Assembly (NCBI GenBank): GCA_949487855.1
Contig: CATAMV010000001.1
Span: 1 to 34,288 of the forward strand
Length of the DNA stretch: 34,288 bases
Origin: Bacteroidota bacterium
GTDB lineage: Bacteria > Bacteroidota > Bacteroidia > Flavobacteriales > Flavobacteriaceae
Reading direction: 5' to 3'
The position numbers and the translations under genes were made by a program. Positions 16,143-27,501 of this stretch are shown in pieces. The notes under the pieces were generated by a model, which did no database searches, was not told the origin of the DNA, and was given only the letters and a program-made list of their open reading frames with translations. The first letter of the stretch is position 1. Each line of letters starts with the position of its first letter.

Positions 16143-16967
16143 TTATTTGTTTTGTTGTTCCTCAAACGCTTGTAAGACTGCATCGCTGACTCCCATATTG
16201 GAAAACCCACCATCGTGGAACAAATTCTGTAAGGTAACTTTTTGGGTTAAATCTGAAAACAGAGAAATTGTATAGTTGGCACAATCAAGTGCCGTCGCAT
16301 TTCCAAGAGGTGACATTTTTTCGGCATACGAAATAAACCCATCAAATCCCTTAACACCCTTCCCTGCAGTGGTAGGCGTAGGTGATTGTGAAATGGTATT
16401 AACACGTACGTTTTTGTCTCTACCAAAGAAATACCCAAAACTTCTGGCAATGGATTCCAAAAAAGCTTTATTATCAGCCATATCATTATAGTCTGGAAAA
16501 ACACGCTGTGCGGCCATATATGATAAGGCAACGATGCTTCCCCATTCATTCATCGCTTCTTGTTTATAAAGCACTTGCATTACCTTATGAAACGATCCCG
16601 CAGAAACGTCCCATCCTTTTACTGTCCAATCGTATTTTTGATCTGTATAGAGGCGCCCTTTTCTTACATTTACCGACATACCAATAGAATGTAACACAAA
16701 ATCAAGTTTACCACCCAAAATCTCTACCGATTGAGAAACTAATTTTTCTAAATCTTCTAACGAAGTGGCATCAGCTGGAATTATGGTGGCACCTGTTTTT
16801 TCAGCAAGTTGGTTTATGGTCCCCATGCGCATTGCAATTGGTGCATTTGTGAGCACAAATGAACCGCCCTCTTCATGGACGCGCTCTGCAGTTTTCCAAG
16901 CAATGGAGTTTTCGTCCAATGCGCCAAAAATAATTCCTCTTTTTCCTTTAAGTAATCCGTAACTCAT
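16143..16967 (-). CDS. fabI: Enoyl-[acyl-carrier-protein] reductase (NADH) FabI
   Basis: FabI catalyses the final reduction of each fatty-acid elongation cycle. It is an atypical SDR: cofactor-binding GALDENSIAW at 15-24, the VLHSIGMSVN stretch at 91-100, Tyr150, and the catalytic pair Tyr160-Lys167 (DYNDMADNK) with the six-residue spacing unique to FabI. The substrate loop SQSPTPTTAGKGV and C-terminal LFHDGGFSNMG also match. At 274 aa it is of normal length. It lies 15 nt downstream of recN and 2 nt upstream of ybbR, probably in the recN transcript. Confidence 0.96.
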   Translation of the reverse strand: MSYGLLKGKRGIIFGALDENSIAWKTAERVHEEGGSFVLTNAPIAMRMGTINQLAEKTGATIIPADATSLEDLEKLVSQSVEILGGKLDFVLHSIGMSVNVRKGRLYTDQKYDWTVKGWDVSAGSFHKVMQVLYKQEAMNEWGSIVALSYMAAQRVFPDYNDMADNKAFLESIARSFGYFFGRDKNVRVNTISQSPTPTTAGKGVKGFDGFISYAEKMSPLGNATALDCANYTISLFSDLTQKVTLQNLFHDGGFSNMGVSDAVLQAFEEQQNK

Positions 16968-16982
16968 CTGTATAAATTATAA

Positions 16983-18638
16983 TTAAACGTTTCGCAACTC
17001 TTGCGCATGACGCAAGGCTGATTCTTTAATATTTTTACCTCCCAACATTTCTGCCAACTCTTCAATTCTTGCATTTTCGTCTAAGGGGGTTAAGAATGTT
17101 TGTGTGGTTTCTCCAACCACTTCCTTGTAAACTTTGTAATGTGCATCTGCTAAGGCTGCTATTTGAGGTAAATGTGTAATCGAAATCACTTGCATATGAC
17201 GGCTTATTTCGTGCATTCGCTTTCCCATGGCTTTTGCCATTTCACCCGAAACCCCAGTATCAATCTCATCTAAAATTAATGTTGGAAGCTGTGTTTGTTC
17301 AGCCATGATCGATTTAACCACCAACATAATACGCGATAATTCTCCCCCTGATGCAACCTTTCCAATAGGTGCAAAATCAATTCCCTTGTTGGCAGAAAAT
17401 AATAATTCAACCTCCTCAGTACCGCTTGATTGAGGGACAGACAAAGGTTTTATTTTAAAGCTAAAACGCACGTGCTGCATGCCCAAATCATGGCAGCGTG
17501 AAACCAATTCATTTGCTAGTGGACTACATACTTTTTCACGCTGGTCGCGAAGTTTTTGTGCCGCATCGTGTAGCTTTATTGTTGCCCTTTCAACATCTAA
17601 AATACACGCTGCTATTTGATCGTCCAGTTCTTCTACACCTCTACACAACTGACGTAATTCGTCTCGTTTTTCAATCAGCCCTTCTGCATTTTGCACCTTA
17701 TGTTTATGACACAAATGATGCAAAGCACTTAAATGTGCTTCTGCTTCTAGATACCGCTCTGGGTCTAGGGAAATTGTTTCACCCAATAGTTCGGCTTCCT
17801 GTAAAATATCGGATAGCTCAATACCTACACTCACAATACGCTCATGCAATGACGCATATGCAGTTCCAAAAGGTGCAATTTTTAATAATAGTTGCGTAAG
17901 TAAATTTAGTTGATCTTGTGTTCCGATGCTTTCACTTAAACCCACACTGACAGCCTCGGAAAGGGTTGCTCGTAAATCTTCAGCATTTTTAAGTATTGTA
18001 ACTTCTTCCTCTAGTGTTTCAATACAGCCAGCACTAATGGAAATCTGCTCCAGCTCTTGCAACAAAAACTTATTATAATCTAAGGTTTCAGCAGATTTTT
18101 GTTGACGCTGTTGAAGGACAGAAAGTTCTTTAGTACATTTTTCCCAAATGGCGTATTGCGCTTTGTATGCGCCTAATAACACATCATCGTTTGCGTACGT
18201 ATCTATAAGTTTAAGGTAAAAAATAGGGTCGGTAAGTTGAATGGTTTGTCTTTGTGTATGAATATCTACAAGAGATGTTCCAATCATTCGAAGCGTATCC
18301 AAAGTTACGGGAGTATCGTTTATAAAAGCTCTAGACTTACCACTTATACTTAATTCACGCCGTATAATGGTATGTGGCTCTTCATCCAAATCTGAGACTT
18401 TGAATAACTCACTTACATCGTAATCAGAAATATCAAAAGCAGCCTCTACAACGCATTTAGTTGCGTTTTTGCGAATGGTAGTCAAATCGGCACGTTGTCC
18501 CAAAATAAGCGATAATGCCTCTAAAAGTATAGATTTTCCCGAGCCTGTTTCACCAGTTAAAATACATAATCCAGAGGCAAAAGAAACCTCAAGATCTTCT
18601 ATCAGAGAAAAGTTTTTTATGGCTAATGAAGTGAGCAC
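16983..18638 (-). CDS. recN: DNA repair protein RecN
   Basis: RecN is an SMC-like ATPase that helps repair double-strand breaks. Walker A GETGSGKS is at 29-36, a long coiled-coil middle runs from about 155 to 375, and Walker B LILDEID is at 454-460 with the following TGVSG signature. The length is 551 aa. The start is GTG at 18638: the resulting MLTSLAIKNFSLIEDL fits the conserved RecN N-terminus, and no in-frame ATG is better placed. A TAnnTTTG element lies 21 nt upstream. Confidence 0.96.
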   Translation of the reverse strand: MLTSLAIKNFSLIEDLEVSFASGLCILTGETGSGKSILLEALSLILGQRADLTTIRKNATKCVVEAAFDISDYDVSELFKVSDLDEEPHTIIRRELSISGKSRAFINDTPVTLDTLRMIGTSLVDIHTQRQTIQLTDPIFYLKLIDTYANDDVLLGAYKAQYAIWEKCTKELSVLQQRQQKSAETLDYNKFLLQELEQISISAGCIETLEEEVTILKNAEDLRATLSEAVSVGLSESIGTQDQLNLLTQLLLKIAPFGTAYASLHERIVSVGIELSDILQEAELLGETISLDPERYLEAEAHLSALHHLCHKHKVQNAEGLIEKRDELRQLCRGVEELDDQIAACILDVERATIKLHDAAQKLRDQREKVCSPLANELVSRCHDLGMQHVRFSFKIKPLSVPQSSGTEEVELLFSANKGIDFAPIGKVASGGELSRIMLVVKSIMAEQTQLPTLILDEIDTGVSGEMAKAMGKRMHEISRHMQVISITHLPQIAALADAHYKVYKEVVGETTQTFLTPLDENARIEELAEMLGGKNIKESALRHAQELRNV

Positions 18639-18659
18639 AGTTATAAAATCACGTTAACC

Positions 18660-18667
18660 CAAATATA
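18660..18667 (-). promoter_or_regulatory. TAnnTTTG element of recN
   Basis: TATATTTG (18667-18660, minus strand) ends 21 nt before the recN GTG in the 61-bp gap after the DUF4835 gene. It would drive recN and probably the fabI-to-regulator genes beyond. The -33 region is only T-rich. Confidence 0.5.
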
Positions 18668-18699
18668 GTATGTTTATGCCATTTGAAAACACGAAGTTA

Positions 18700-19590
18700 T
18701 CAACGAGCAATCATATCCCAATAAGATGCATTACTAGGGGCATATCGATTTAAAAATTGCAGTAAAGATTCGGTTTCTACTTCAGGACCATCACTAAACA
18801 ATTGACCTATTTCTTCGCCCTTTGCATCAAAAAAAGCACGCAATAAGTATGCATTAGGCTGGCGACGCAAAAGGTTTTGCAAACTTAATAATTCATCTTT
18901 GATGAGTGCTTTAGCCTGGCCAGGCGATGATACCATGCGGTCTAACCCCTCTATGTGGTATTTATACGTCATTTTTCTAAAATCGTTAAAAGCAGGTGAA
19001 ATAATTTGGTCTATAAGCTCATATCGACCGTTGCGATTTTGGGTAACCGCCCACCCCTGTGCATTGCTTGCCTGAGCCGCATTGGCGATAATTCTAGCAC
19101 GCTCAAAATAAGCCGTCCCGCCAAGTGGTGAAAAGCTATCTAGCTCCATCCCAAGAGCCAAATAAATGTAATACGAAAACACAGAAATAATGTTATTGTT
19201 ATATCGATTCACATCAAAATAAAAAGGCTGAAACTCTTGATAGGTAAATCCAAAGTTATCATCTAAAAAAGTAACCAACGGAGAGGAATAGCTACTCCCA
19301 TAAACTAATCTACTAGATTGCACTTGCAAAGTTCCACCATAAGAATTATCGTTTACACTAGAAATGGTAAGCAACATAGAAACATTAACCGTTGCATTAT
19401 TATTTTTAGACTCAGAAGTCCATTTGGTATTGTTTAAAAAATCTCGTAGAGATTTTTCCAATGTTTTAATTGGAGTAATATTCGTTTGATTGACAAGTTC
19501 TGTGTTAAGAGTCAAATCAACCTGAACAGATTGCGACAGAACCATAGCATGAAAACCTAAAACGAGAATAATAATTTTATTGCGCATCAA
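18700..19590 (-). CDS. DUF4835 family secreted protein (PorD-like)
   Basis: A 296-aa exported protein with a signal peptide of about 19 residues (IIILVLGFHAMVLSQ). The mature sequence begins with QVDLTLNTELVNQTN and contains NNTKWTSE, PFYFDVNRYNNNIISVFSYY and YIYLALGMELDSFSPLGG, features I recognise from the Bacteroidota family DUF4835. I recall this family being linked to the type IX secretion system under the name PorD, but I cannot verify that here, so no symbol is given. The start overlaps the coaBC end by 14 nt, which suggests coupled translation. It is the last gene of the bamD-rpoZ-coaBC run. Confidence 0.82.
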   Translation of the reverse strand: MMRNKIIILVLGFHAMVLSQSVQVDLTLNTELVNQTNITPIKTLEKSLRDFLNNTKWTSESKNNNATVNVSMLLTISSVNDNSYGGTLQVQSSRLVYGSSYSSPLVTFLDDNFGFTYQEFQPFYFDVNRYNNNIISVFSYYIYLALGMELDSFSPLGGTAYFERARIIANAAQASNAQGWAVTQNRNGRYELIDQIISPAFNDFRKMTYKYHIEGLDRMVSSPGQAKALIKDELLSLQNLLRRQPNAYLLRAFFDAKGEEIGQLFSDGPEVETESLLQFLNRYAPSNASYWDMIAR

Positions 19591-20791
19591 ATATTTTTTT
19601 TAGATGAAATAACAAGTCTTTGGCAACCTCCTCTTTCGGTTTTAGTGGATATTCCACTGGGGCTTTATCGCGCTGTAAAAATGTGATTTTATTGGTGTCA
19701 TGTCCAAAACCTGCACCAGCATCTTTAAGCGAATTTAAAACGATGGCATCTAAGTTTTTACGAATCAATTTATCTTCAGCATGAGCAATGGCATTATCAG
19801 ACTCTAAGGCAAATCCAATCAATACTTGATGCTTTTTCTTACTGCCCAAGTGCGCAAGGATATCTGTTGTAGGAGTAATTGAGATAGTTTCCAAGCCGTC
19901 TTGTTTTTTTATCTTTTGAGTTGCTTTATTCGAGGGTTTAAAATCAGCTACAGCAGCAGACATAATTACTGCATCAGTTTCAGTATACAAATCAGTGCAA
20001 GCTTTAAGCATTTCCTTTGCTGTGGTAACAGCTAAAACATCAACATTAGGATGTGTTTTGTTCCCAGCAGTTGGTCCACTGACAAGTGTTACATTGGCGC
20101 CCATTTGAGCGGCATAATTTGCTAAGGCATAACCCATTTTACCAGAAGAATGATTACCTATAAAACGCACAGGATCTATAGGTTCGTATGTAGGGCCTGC
20201 AGTTATCACTATTTTTTTTCCTGAAAATGGGGATTTTTCTAAAAAATATGATTCCAGCGCAGCAATTATTTTTTCGGGTTCTTCCATTCTACCCTCACCG
20301 TCCAAACCACTTGCAAGTGCGCCTGAAGTTGCAGGTATCAATATATTTCCGTTATCAATAAGTTTGTCGATATTGGATTTATTGGCAGGATGCTTGTGCA
20401 TATCCAAGTCCATAGCGGGTGCAAAGAAAACAGGGCATTTTGCCGACAAGTAGGTAGCGATAAGTAAGTTATCTGCGTTGGCTTGTGACATTTTTGAAAG
20501 TGTATTCGCCGAGGCCGGTGCTATAAGAATGGCATCTGCCCAAAGACCCAATTCAACGTGGTTGTTCCAAACCGCGTTTTCATTGTCTTCGTTTATAAAA
20601 GAGCTTAGCACCTCTTTATTGGAAACTGTAGAGAGGGTTAAAGGAGTTACAAAAGTTTTTGCGCTTTCGGTCATAACAACCTGAACAGTAGCGCCTGCTT
20701 TGACAAGTAGTCGAACAATAAGTGGCGTTTTATACGCGGCTATACTGCCCGAAATTCCCAAAAGAATTTTCTTGTCATGCAAAACCGACAT
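19577..20791 (-). CDS. coaBC: Bifunctional phosphopantothenoylcysteine decarboxylase/synthetase
   Basis: This fused enzyme makes 4'-phosphopantetheine for coenzyme A: the CoaB half joins cysteine to phosphopantothenate and the CoaC half decarboxylates the product with FMN. CoaC (about 1-180) has GISGSIAAYK at 12-21 and catalytic His78 in NNHVELG. CoaB (about 190-404) has ITAGPTYEPIDPVRFIGN and SSGKMG. Two E. coli CoaC active-site positions differ: the PxMN Asn is Asp128 (PAMD) and the flap Cys aligns with Ser161. At 404 aa it is complete. It starts 2 nt after the rpoZ stop. Confidence 0.96.
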   Translation of the reverse strand: MSVLHDKKILLGISGSIAAYKTPLIVRLLVKAGATVQVVMTESAKTFVTPLTLSTVSNKEVLSSFINEDNENAVWNNHVELGLWADAILIAPASANTLSKMSQANADNLLIATYLSAKCPVFFAPAMDLDMHKHPANKSNIDKLIDNGNILIPATSGALASGLDGEGRMEEPEKIIAALESYFLEKSPFSGKKIVITAGPTYEPIDPVRFIGNHSSGKMGYALANYAAQMGANVTLVSGPTAGNKTHPNVDVLAVTTAKEMLKACTDLYTETDAVIMSAAVADFKPSNKATQKIKKQDGLETISITPTTDILAHLGSKKKHQVLIGFALESDNAIAHAEDKLIRKNLDAIVLNSLKDAGAGFGHDTNKITFLQRDKAPVEYPLKPKEEVAKDLLFHLKKIFDAQ

Positions 20792-20793
20792 GG

Positions 20794-21123
20794 CTATGCT
20801 TCTGAATCGGAATCAGTGTGACGGTAATAAATTTTATCCTGTAGCCACTGTTCAATGGCGATGGCGTGTGGCTTCGGAAGCTTTTCGTAGAACTTTGAAA
20901 CTTCGATTTGTTCTTTGTTTTCAAAAATCTCCTCCAAGTTTTCAGTTGGAGTAGCAAACTCTTCGAGCTTTTCAAACAATTCAGTCTTAATGTCTTCATT
21001 GATTTGCACAGCACGTTTAGATAAAATAGATATGGTTTCATATATGTTACCTGTGCTATTATCTAGTGCATTACGATTGTATGTCTTTGTGGTTTCTGAG
21101 GCCTGTGTGCGTTTTAAATCCAT
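20794..21123 (-). CDS. rpoZ: DNA-directed RNA polymerase omega subunit (Bacteroidota type)
   Basis: A 109-aa small protein. Residues 1-50 carry the omega-like core, with NSTGNIYETISILSKRAVQIN corresponding to the conserved helix that clamps the beta' subunit. This is followed by a Bacteroidota-specific acidic tail with FENKEQIEVSKFYEKLPKP. Omega helps assemble RNA polymerase. Genomic context supports the call: rpoZ next to coaBC is a widespread bacterial arrangement. It is 9 nt after bamD and 2 nt before coaBC. The similarity to E. coli omega is weak, so the call rests on the lineage-specific pattern. Confidence 0.88.
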   Translation of the reverse strand: MDLKRTQASETTKTYNRNALDNSTGNIYETISILSKRAVQINEDIKTELFEKLEEFATPTENLEEIFENKEQIEVSKFYEKLPKPHAIAIEQWLQDKIYYRHTDSDSEA

Positions 21124-21132
21124 GCGTTGAAA

Positions 21133-21933
21133 TTAATTGGATGCAAAAGTAATGATTTCTTGCTCAATATCTTTCATCATTTTTAATGCGTCAGGCATAT
21201 AATCAGAATTGGGATATAAGCGTTTAAAGTTTTCAAATTTAGATTTGGCATCGTCTAGGCGGTTTTGCTTCTTATACGCAACACTATTGATTGCCAATGT
21301 AGTGGCGGCAGAAAACTGCACAAACAACGCCCCTTCTCGGTATGAAGTACCTGGGTTATCCGCAATAAAATTATCAAGAGCCGTTAATGCAGCCTTATAG
21401 TCGCGAATCGTGTTGTACTGCTTTGCGGTTTCAAATCCTTTTTTTTCTGTTTTTTCTCTTAATTCTTTCGCCATCATGTTGGCCTCTGCCATGCGCTCAC
21501 TATCGGGGTATCGATTAATAAACTCCTGGATTTTATCTAGAGCTTCATACGTATCTGTCTGGTCTAAGCTAAAATTTGGTGAGGTTTTATAATGTGAGAA
21601 TCCCATCAAAAAATACGCCTCATCCGCTTTCTGACTTTTTGGATAAGCTTTAACAAATGTTTCAAACTCGTAAGCAGCCATTATATAATTTTGGGTGTTT
21701 AATAAAGAGTTTGCATAAAAAAACACAATGCGTTCCGCTTGAGGCTTGCCTCTATAAATTTCTTTAAGCTGAGCAAAAAGCTGTGCCGCTTTTCGATATT
21801 TCCCTTGCTCGTATAGCTCAAGAGCTAAATCATTCTTTAATTTAACTTCTTCACTTTTTAAAGCTTTTTGAAAATCACTACACCCAACAAATAATACTAC
21901 TGCTGCGATGAGTAAATAATTTGATACTTTCAT
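21133..21933 (-). CDS. bamD: Outer-membrane assembly lipoprotein BamD
   Basis: BamD is part of the BAM machine that inserts beta-barrel proteins into the outer membrane. The ATG at 21933 gives a lipoprotein signal peptide with the lipobox FVGC and lipidated Cys18, followed by SDFQKALKSEE. TPR-like helical repeats fill about 30-260, for example YEQGKYRKAAQLFAQL, ANSLLNTQNYIMAAYEFE and AYPKSQKADEAYFLMG. At 266 aa it is standard. The frame is open for 17 more codons upstream, but a promoter element at 21939-21946 and the signal peptide fix the start. Confidence 0.93.
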   Translation of the reverse strand: MKVSNYLLIAAVVLFVGCSDFQKALKSEEVKLKNDLALELYEQGKYRKAAQLFAQLKEIYRGKPQAERIVFFYANSLLNTQNYIMAAYEFETFVKAYPKSQKADEAYFLMGFSHYKTSPNFSLDQTDTYEALDKIQEFINRYPDSERMAEANMMAKELREKTEKKGFETAKQYNTIRDYKAALTALDNFIADNPGTSYREGALFVQFSAATTLAINSVAYKKQNRLDDAKSKFENFKRLYPNSDYMPDALKMMKDIEQEIITFASN

Positions 21934-21938
21934 AGCCA

Positions 21939-21946
21939 CAAACTTA
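21939..21946 (-). promoter_or_regulatory. TAnnTTTG element of bamD
   Basis: TAAGTTTG (21946-21939, minus strand) ends 5 nt before the bamD ATG; a TTG sits 22 nt upstream of it as a possible -33. The bamD-rpoZ-coaBC-DUF4835 run would be transcribed from here with almost no leader. Confidence 0.55.
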
Positions 21947-22050
21947 ACTAAAACCAACAACATTCCTACAACTTCCATGCGCATCTATTTTTTCTTTTGT
22001 TCGAAAATAGTACACTGAAATATGTATCTCGTTTATGTGTGTAATGGTTT

Positions 22051-22935
22051 TTAATCTAACTTATCTACATAGGGCCGCAAAGCAGCAGTCAAGCCTTTCG
22101 ACGCCTTAACTAGTGGAAGTCGAACTGTATCATTAGATAATTCCCTGAGCGAAGAAACTGCTTTTATACCTGCTGGATTACCTTCTTTAAATAGCAAATC
22201 GATTACGGGCAAAAGTTGATTTATAATTTGATTTGCCTTTTCAGTATTTTTGGCAATTGCGGCTTTAATACCAGCTGAAAAGGTTTTTGGAAATCCACCT
22301 GCTGCAACAGAAATTACACCAGCACCCCCTAACAATGTAAGTGAAATGGCCGTTTCGTCATCTCCAGAAAAGACTAAAAAGTTTTTTGGTGCTTTAGAAA
22401 TAATTTCTTCTCCTTGTTTTAAATCACCACTCGCATCTTTAACACCAATAATTTGTTGGGCATCTTTCGCAATTCTGAGTGTAGTTGCTGCAGTCATATT
22501 AACACCTGTTCTGCCAGGAACGTTGTACAAAATCAGGGGTAAGGGAGTAACGGCATCTAGTGCCATATAATGTTGGTAAAGACCTTCTTGAGTTGGGCGG
22601 TTGTAGTACGGAGTGACAGATAAAATTGCATCAAATCCTGTAGTATCTACATGTTTAAATTCGTGTACAAGTGCCGCAGTATTATTACTTCCTAGACCCA
22701 TGACTAAAGGAACACGGCCATTTACTTGTTTTACAAATAAAGAAAACACTGCATTTCGCTCTTCTGAAGTGAGTGTTACAGACTCACCAGTAGTTCCTAA
22801 TGCAACTAAAAAATCTACGCCTCCTTCAATCAAGAAATCAATAATACGTTTTAACGCATCAAAATCAACTTCACCAGAATCGGTAAATGGTGTGATTAAT
22901 GCAACTCCCGTTGAAGCACCTTTAAGTACGCTCAT
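22051..22935 (-). CDS. dapA: 4-hydroxy-tetrahydrodipicolinate synthase
   Basis: DapA condenses pyruvate with aspartate semialdehyde, the first committed step towards lysine and diaminopimelate. The Schiff-base Lys166 is in IIGVKDASG, Tyr137 in LILYNVPGR, Thr48/Thr49 in LGTTGES and Tyr111 in TPYYNRP, the complete catalytic set of the (beta/alpha)8 barrel. At 294 aa it is of normal length. The ATG lies inside the last 14 nt of the DUF6913-like gene, so translation is probably coupled. dapF, a later step of the same pathway, is in another unit at 31721-32509. Confidence 0.97.
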   Translation of the reverse strand: MSVLKGASTGVALITPFTDSGEVDFDALKRIIDFLIEGGVDFLVALGTTGESVTLTSEERNAVFSLFVKQVNGRVPLVMGLGSNNTAALVHEFKHVDTTGFDAILSVTPYYNRPTQEGLYQHYMALDAVTPLPLILYNVPGRTGVNMTAATTLRIAKDAQQIIGVKDASGDLKQGEEIISKAPKNFLVFSGDDETAISLTLLGGAGVISVAAGGFPKTFSAGIKAAIAKNTEKANQIINQLLPVIDLLFKEGNPAGIKAVSSLRELSNDTVRLPLVKASKGLTAALRPYVDKLD

Positions 22936-23434
22936 TTGGATGAATTTTTTTAAAGTATAGTTTTACATTAGACAAAAACTCGCCGAAATCTGTTGTTGGG
23001 GGAAGCGCCAAATCGTTCAGCCTGATGTCTAAAGAAGAGGGGCCAATGCGGAATGATGCATTGAGATGGGCAGAAAACGACACTAAAGGCAATGTAATTT
23101 GATCAACAAAATGGACAACTAAATCATATTCTTGTGTTGTCGTGTAACGCAAATCACCAGAAGTAAGACGACCACGCCAATCTAAACTTTGAGGGTGTAA
23201 ATGTGGCTTCGCAACTCCCTCTAGCATTTTTTTATCAATATTATAATGAATGCGTTCTATAGTGCTTAATTCAGAGGAAAAAAAACGGCACATGTCATCA
23301 AATTGAGCCTCAGTAAGGTTCAGGTCTGTATCGTGAATAAACATCAAACGTCGAATCGACTTCGGCCTGTAAGCCGTACGATTTTTAATTGCATTAAGCT
23401 GTTGTGCAACAGTACGTTTAGCAAATAATTTCAT
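22922..23434 (-). CDS. DUF6913-like conserved protein
   Basis: A 170-aa cytoplasmic protein without signal peptide or membrane segment. It starts with a basic helix (KLFAKRTVAQQLNAIKNRT), then an alternating alpha/beta region (RRLMFIHDTDLNLTEAQFDDM) and a C-terminal part with FRIGPSSLDIRLNDL and FLSNVKLYFKKI. It fits the flavobacterial DUF6913 family, which I know from the ligA-dapA interval. No function is established and no catalytic motif is seen. It has its own promoter element 7 nt upstream and is coupled to dapA by a 14-nt overlap. Confidence 0.72.
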   Translation of the reverse strand: MKLFAKRTVAQQLNAIKNRTAYRPKSIRRLMFIHDTDLNLTEAQFDDMCRFFSSELSTIERIHYNIDKKMLEGVAKPHLHPQSLDWRGRLTSGDLRYTTTQEYDLVVHFVDQITLPLVSFSAHLNASFRIGPSSLDIRLNDLALPPTTDFGEFLSNVKLYFKKIHPNERT

Positions 23435-23441
23435 TGGTCTG

Positions 23442-23449
23442 CAAAAATA
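23442..23449 (-). promoter_or_regulatory. TAnnTTTG element of the DUF6913-dapA unit
   Basis: TATTTTTG (23449-23442, minus strand) ends 7 nt before the ATG at 23434. It separates this pair from prmC-ligA upstream. The -33 region is weak. Confidence 0.5.
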
Positions 23450-23524
23450 GTACTTTAAAAGGACCTAGAAGTTTGAAGGTGTATTAATTTATAAAAAATT
23501 AACGCATTGTTACAAATAAAACAA

Positions 23525-26370
<2,846 letters not shown>

Positions 26371-26443
26371 ACTAAAATGTAAACTTTACAACTTGACCAA
26401 AAAAGGGTATTTCAAAGCCCTGCATTATCAAGTAGATATTTGA

Positions 26444-26451
26444 TATTTTTG
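26444..26451 (+). promoter_or_regulatory. TAnnTTTG element of ribD
   Basis: TATTTTTG ends 18 nt before a TTG at 26470 and 42 nt before the first downstream ATG at 26494. It rules out start codons upstream of about 26455. Confidence 0.5.
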
Positions 26452-26469
26452 CTAAAATACATATTCCAC

Positions 26470-27501
26470 TTGCATAGCAAACACAATATATTCATGCATC
26501 GCTGTCTTACACTAGCCAAAAAAGGTTTTGGCTACACCTATCCCAACCCAATGGTTGGTGCGGTAGTAGTTGTTGCAGATATTATATTAGCCGAAGGATG
26601 GCATCAAAAATCGGGAACGCCACATGCCGAAGTACACGCTTTAGCAACATTAAATCAAACGGAACTTAAGAATGCGACACTTTATGTAAATTTAGAACCT
26701 TGTGCACACCATGGTAAGACACCGCCCTGCTGTGATCTGATTATTGCAAAAGGAATAAAAAAAGTAGTCGTTGGTGCCCAAGATCCCAATCCAAAAGTTG
26801 CAGGTAAAGGAATTATGGCTATGCGAAAAGCTGGAATTGAAGTCATCGTTGGAGTTTTACAAGACGCGTGTGTGGAACTTAACAAACGCTTTTATTGCTA
26901 CCACACCCAAAAGCGTCCATATATTATATTAAAGTGGGCGCAGTCTTTGGATGGCTATATGGCACCAAAAAATGATGTCAAGGGTGAAGTTACTTGGATT
27001 AGCGATATCCACAGTCAACAATTGGCTCACCGTTGGCGTGCTGAAGAACATGCTATTTTAGTTGGTCGTAAAACTATTGAAGCTGATAATCCTGAACTAA
27101 CAACTAGAAAGTGGACAGGCACAAACCCAATAAGGTTAGTTATAGACCCCGAACTAAAGGTTGAAGAAAATTCAAACGTATTAAATAATGCGGCACAATC
27201 AATCATTTTTAATGGACTGTTAAATAAAGAAAAGGGAAACGTAGTTTGGGAAAAAATAAATTTAGAAAATAAAATAGAATCGATCTTAAGTAAAGCACAT
27301 CTCCATGGCATTCAATCAATTCTTGTTGAAGGCGGAGCTATCACCCTAAATCATTTTTTGAAAATAAAATTATGGGATGAATGCCGCATAATTACAAGTC
27401 AGAAAACGTTAGGCGGTGGTGTAAAAGCGCCCATAATGTCAATTGACAAAAAAGAGAAAAAAACGATTGTAAGGGATAGTTTACAACTAATCAAAAGTTA
27501 A
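26470..27501 (+). CDS. ribD: Bifunctional riboflavin biosynthesis deaminase/reductase RibD
   Basis: RibD carries out two early riboflavin steps: deamination of the pyrimidine ring, then reduction of the ribosyl chain. The deaminase zinc site is His52/Glu54 (PHAEVHA) with Cys78 and Cys87 (EPCAHHGKTPPCC). The reductase half begins KRPYIILKWAQSLDGYMAP and includes RAEEHAILVGRKTIEADNP and ILVEGGAITLNHF. I place the start at TTG 26470 because MHSKHNIFMHRCL then matches E. coli RibD, which has six residues before the equivalent Met; ATG 26494 is the alternative. The 3' end overlaps the convergent thioesterase gene by 11 nt. Confidence 0.93.
   Translation: MHSKHNIFMHRCLTLAKKGFGYTYPNPMVGAVVVVADIILAEGWHQKSGTPHAEVHALATLNQTELKNATLYVNLEPCAHHGKTPPCCDLIIAKGIKKVVVGAQDPNPKVAGKGIMAMRKAGIEVIVGVLQDACVELNKRFYCYHTQKRPYIILKWAQSLDGYMAPKNDVKGEVTWISDIHSQQLAHRWRAEEHAILVGRKTIEADNPELTTRKWTGTNPIRLVIDPELKVEENSNVLNNAAQSIIFNGLLNKEKGNVVWEKINLENKIESILSKAHLHGIQSILVEGGAITLNHFLKIKLWDECRIITSQKTLGGGVKAPIMSIDKKEKKTIVRDSLQLIKS

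Noticed and set aside
21934-21984. N-terminal extension of BamD
   Set aside because: The frame is open from an upstream ATG, but the extension would place a promoter element inside the gene and bury the lipoprotein signal peptide. The start at 21933 is better.
23450-23524. Terminator after ligA
   Set aside because: TTAATTT and AAATTAA near 23490 can pair, but the stem is purely A/T and lacks a G/C-rich core followed by a T run, so it is not called.
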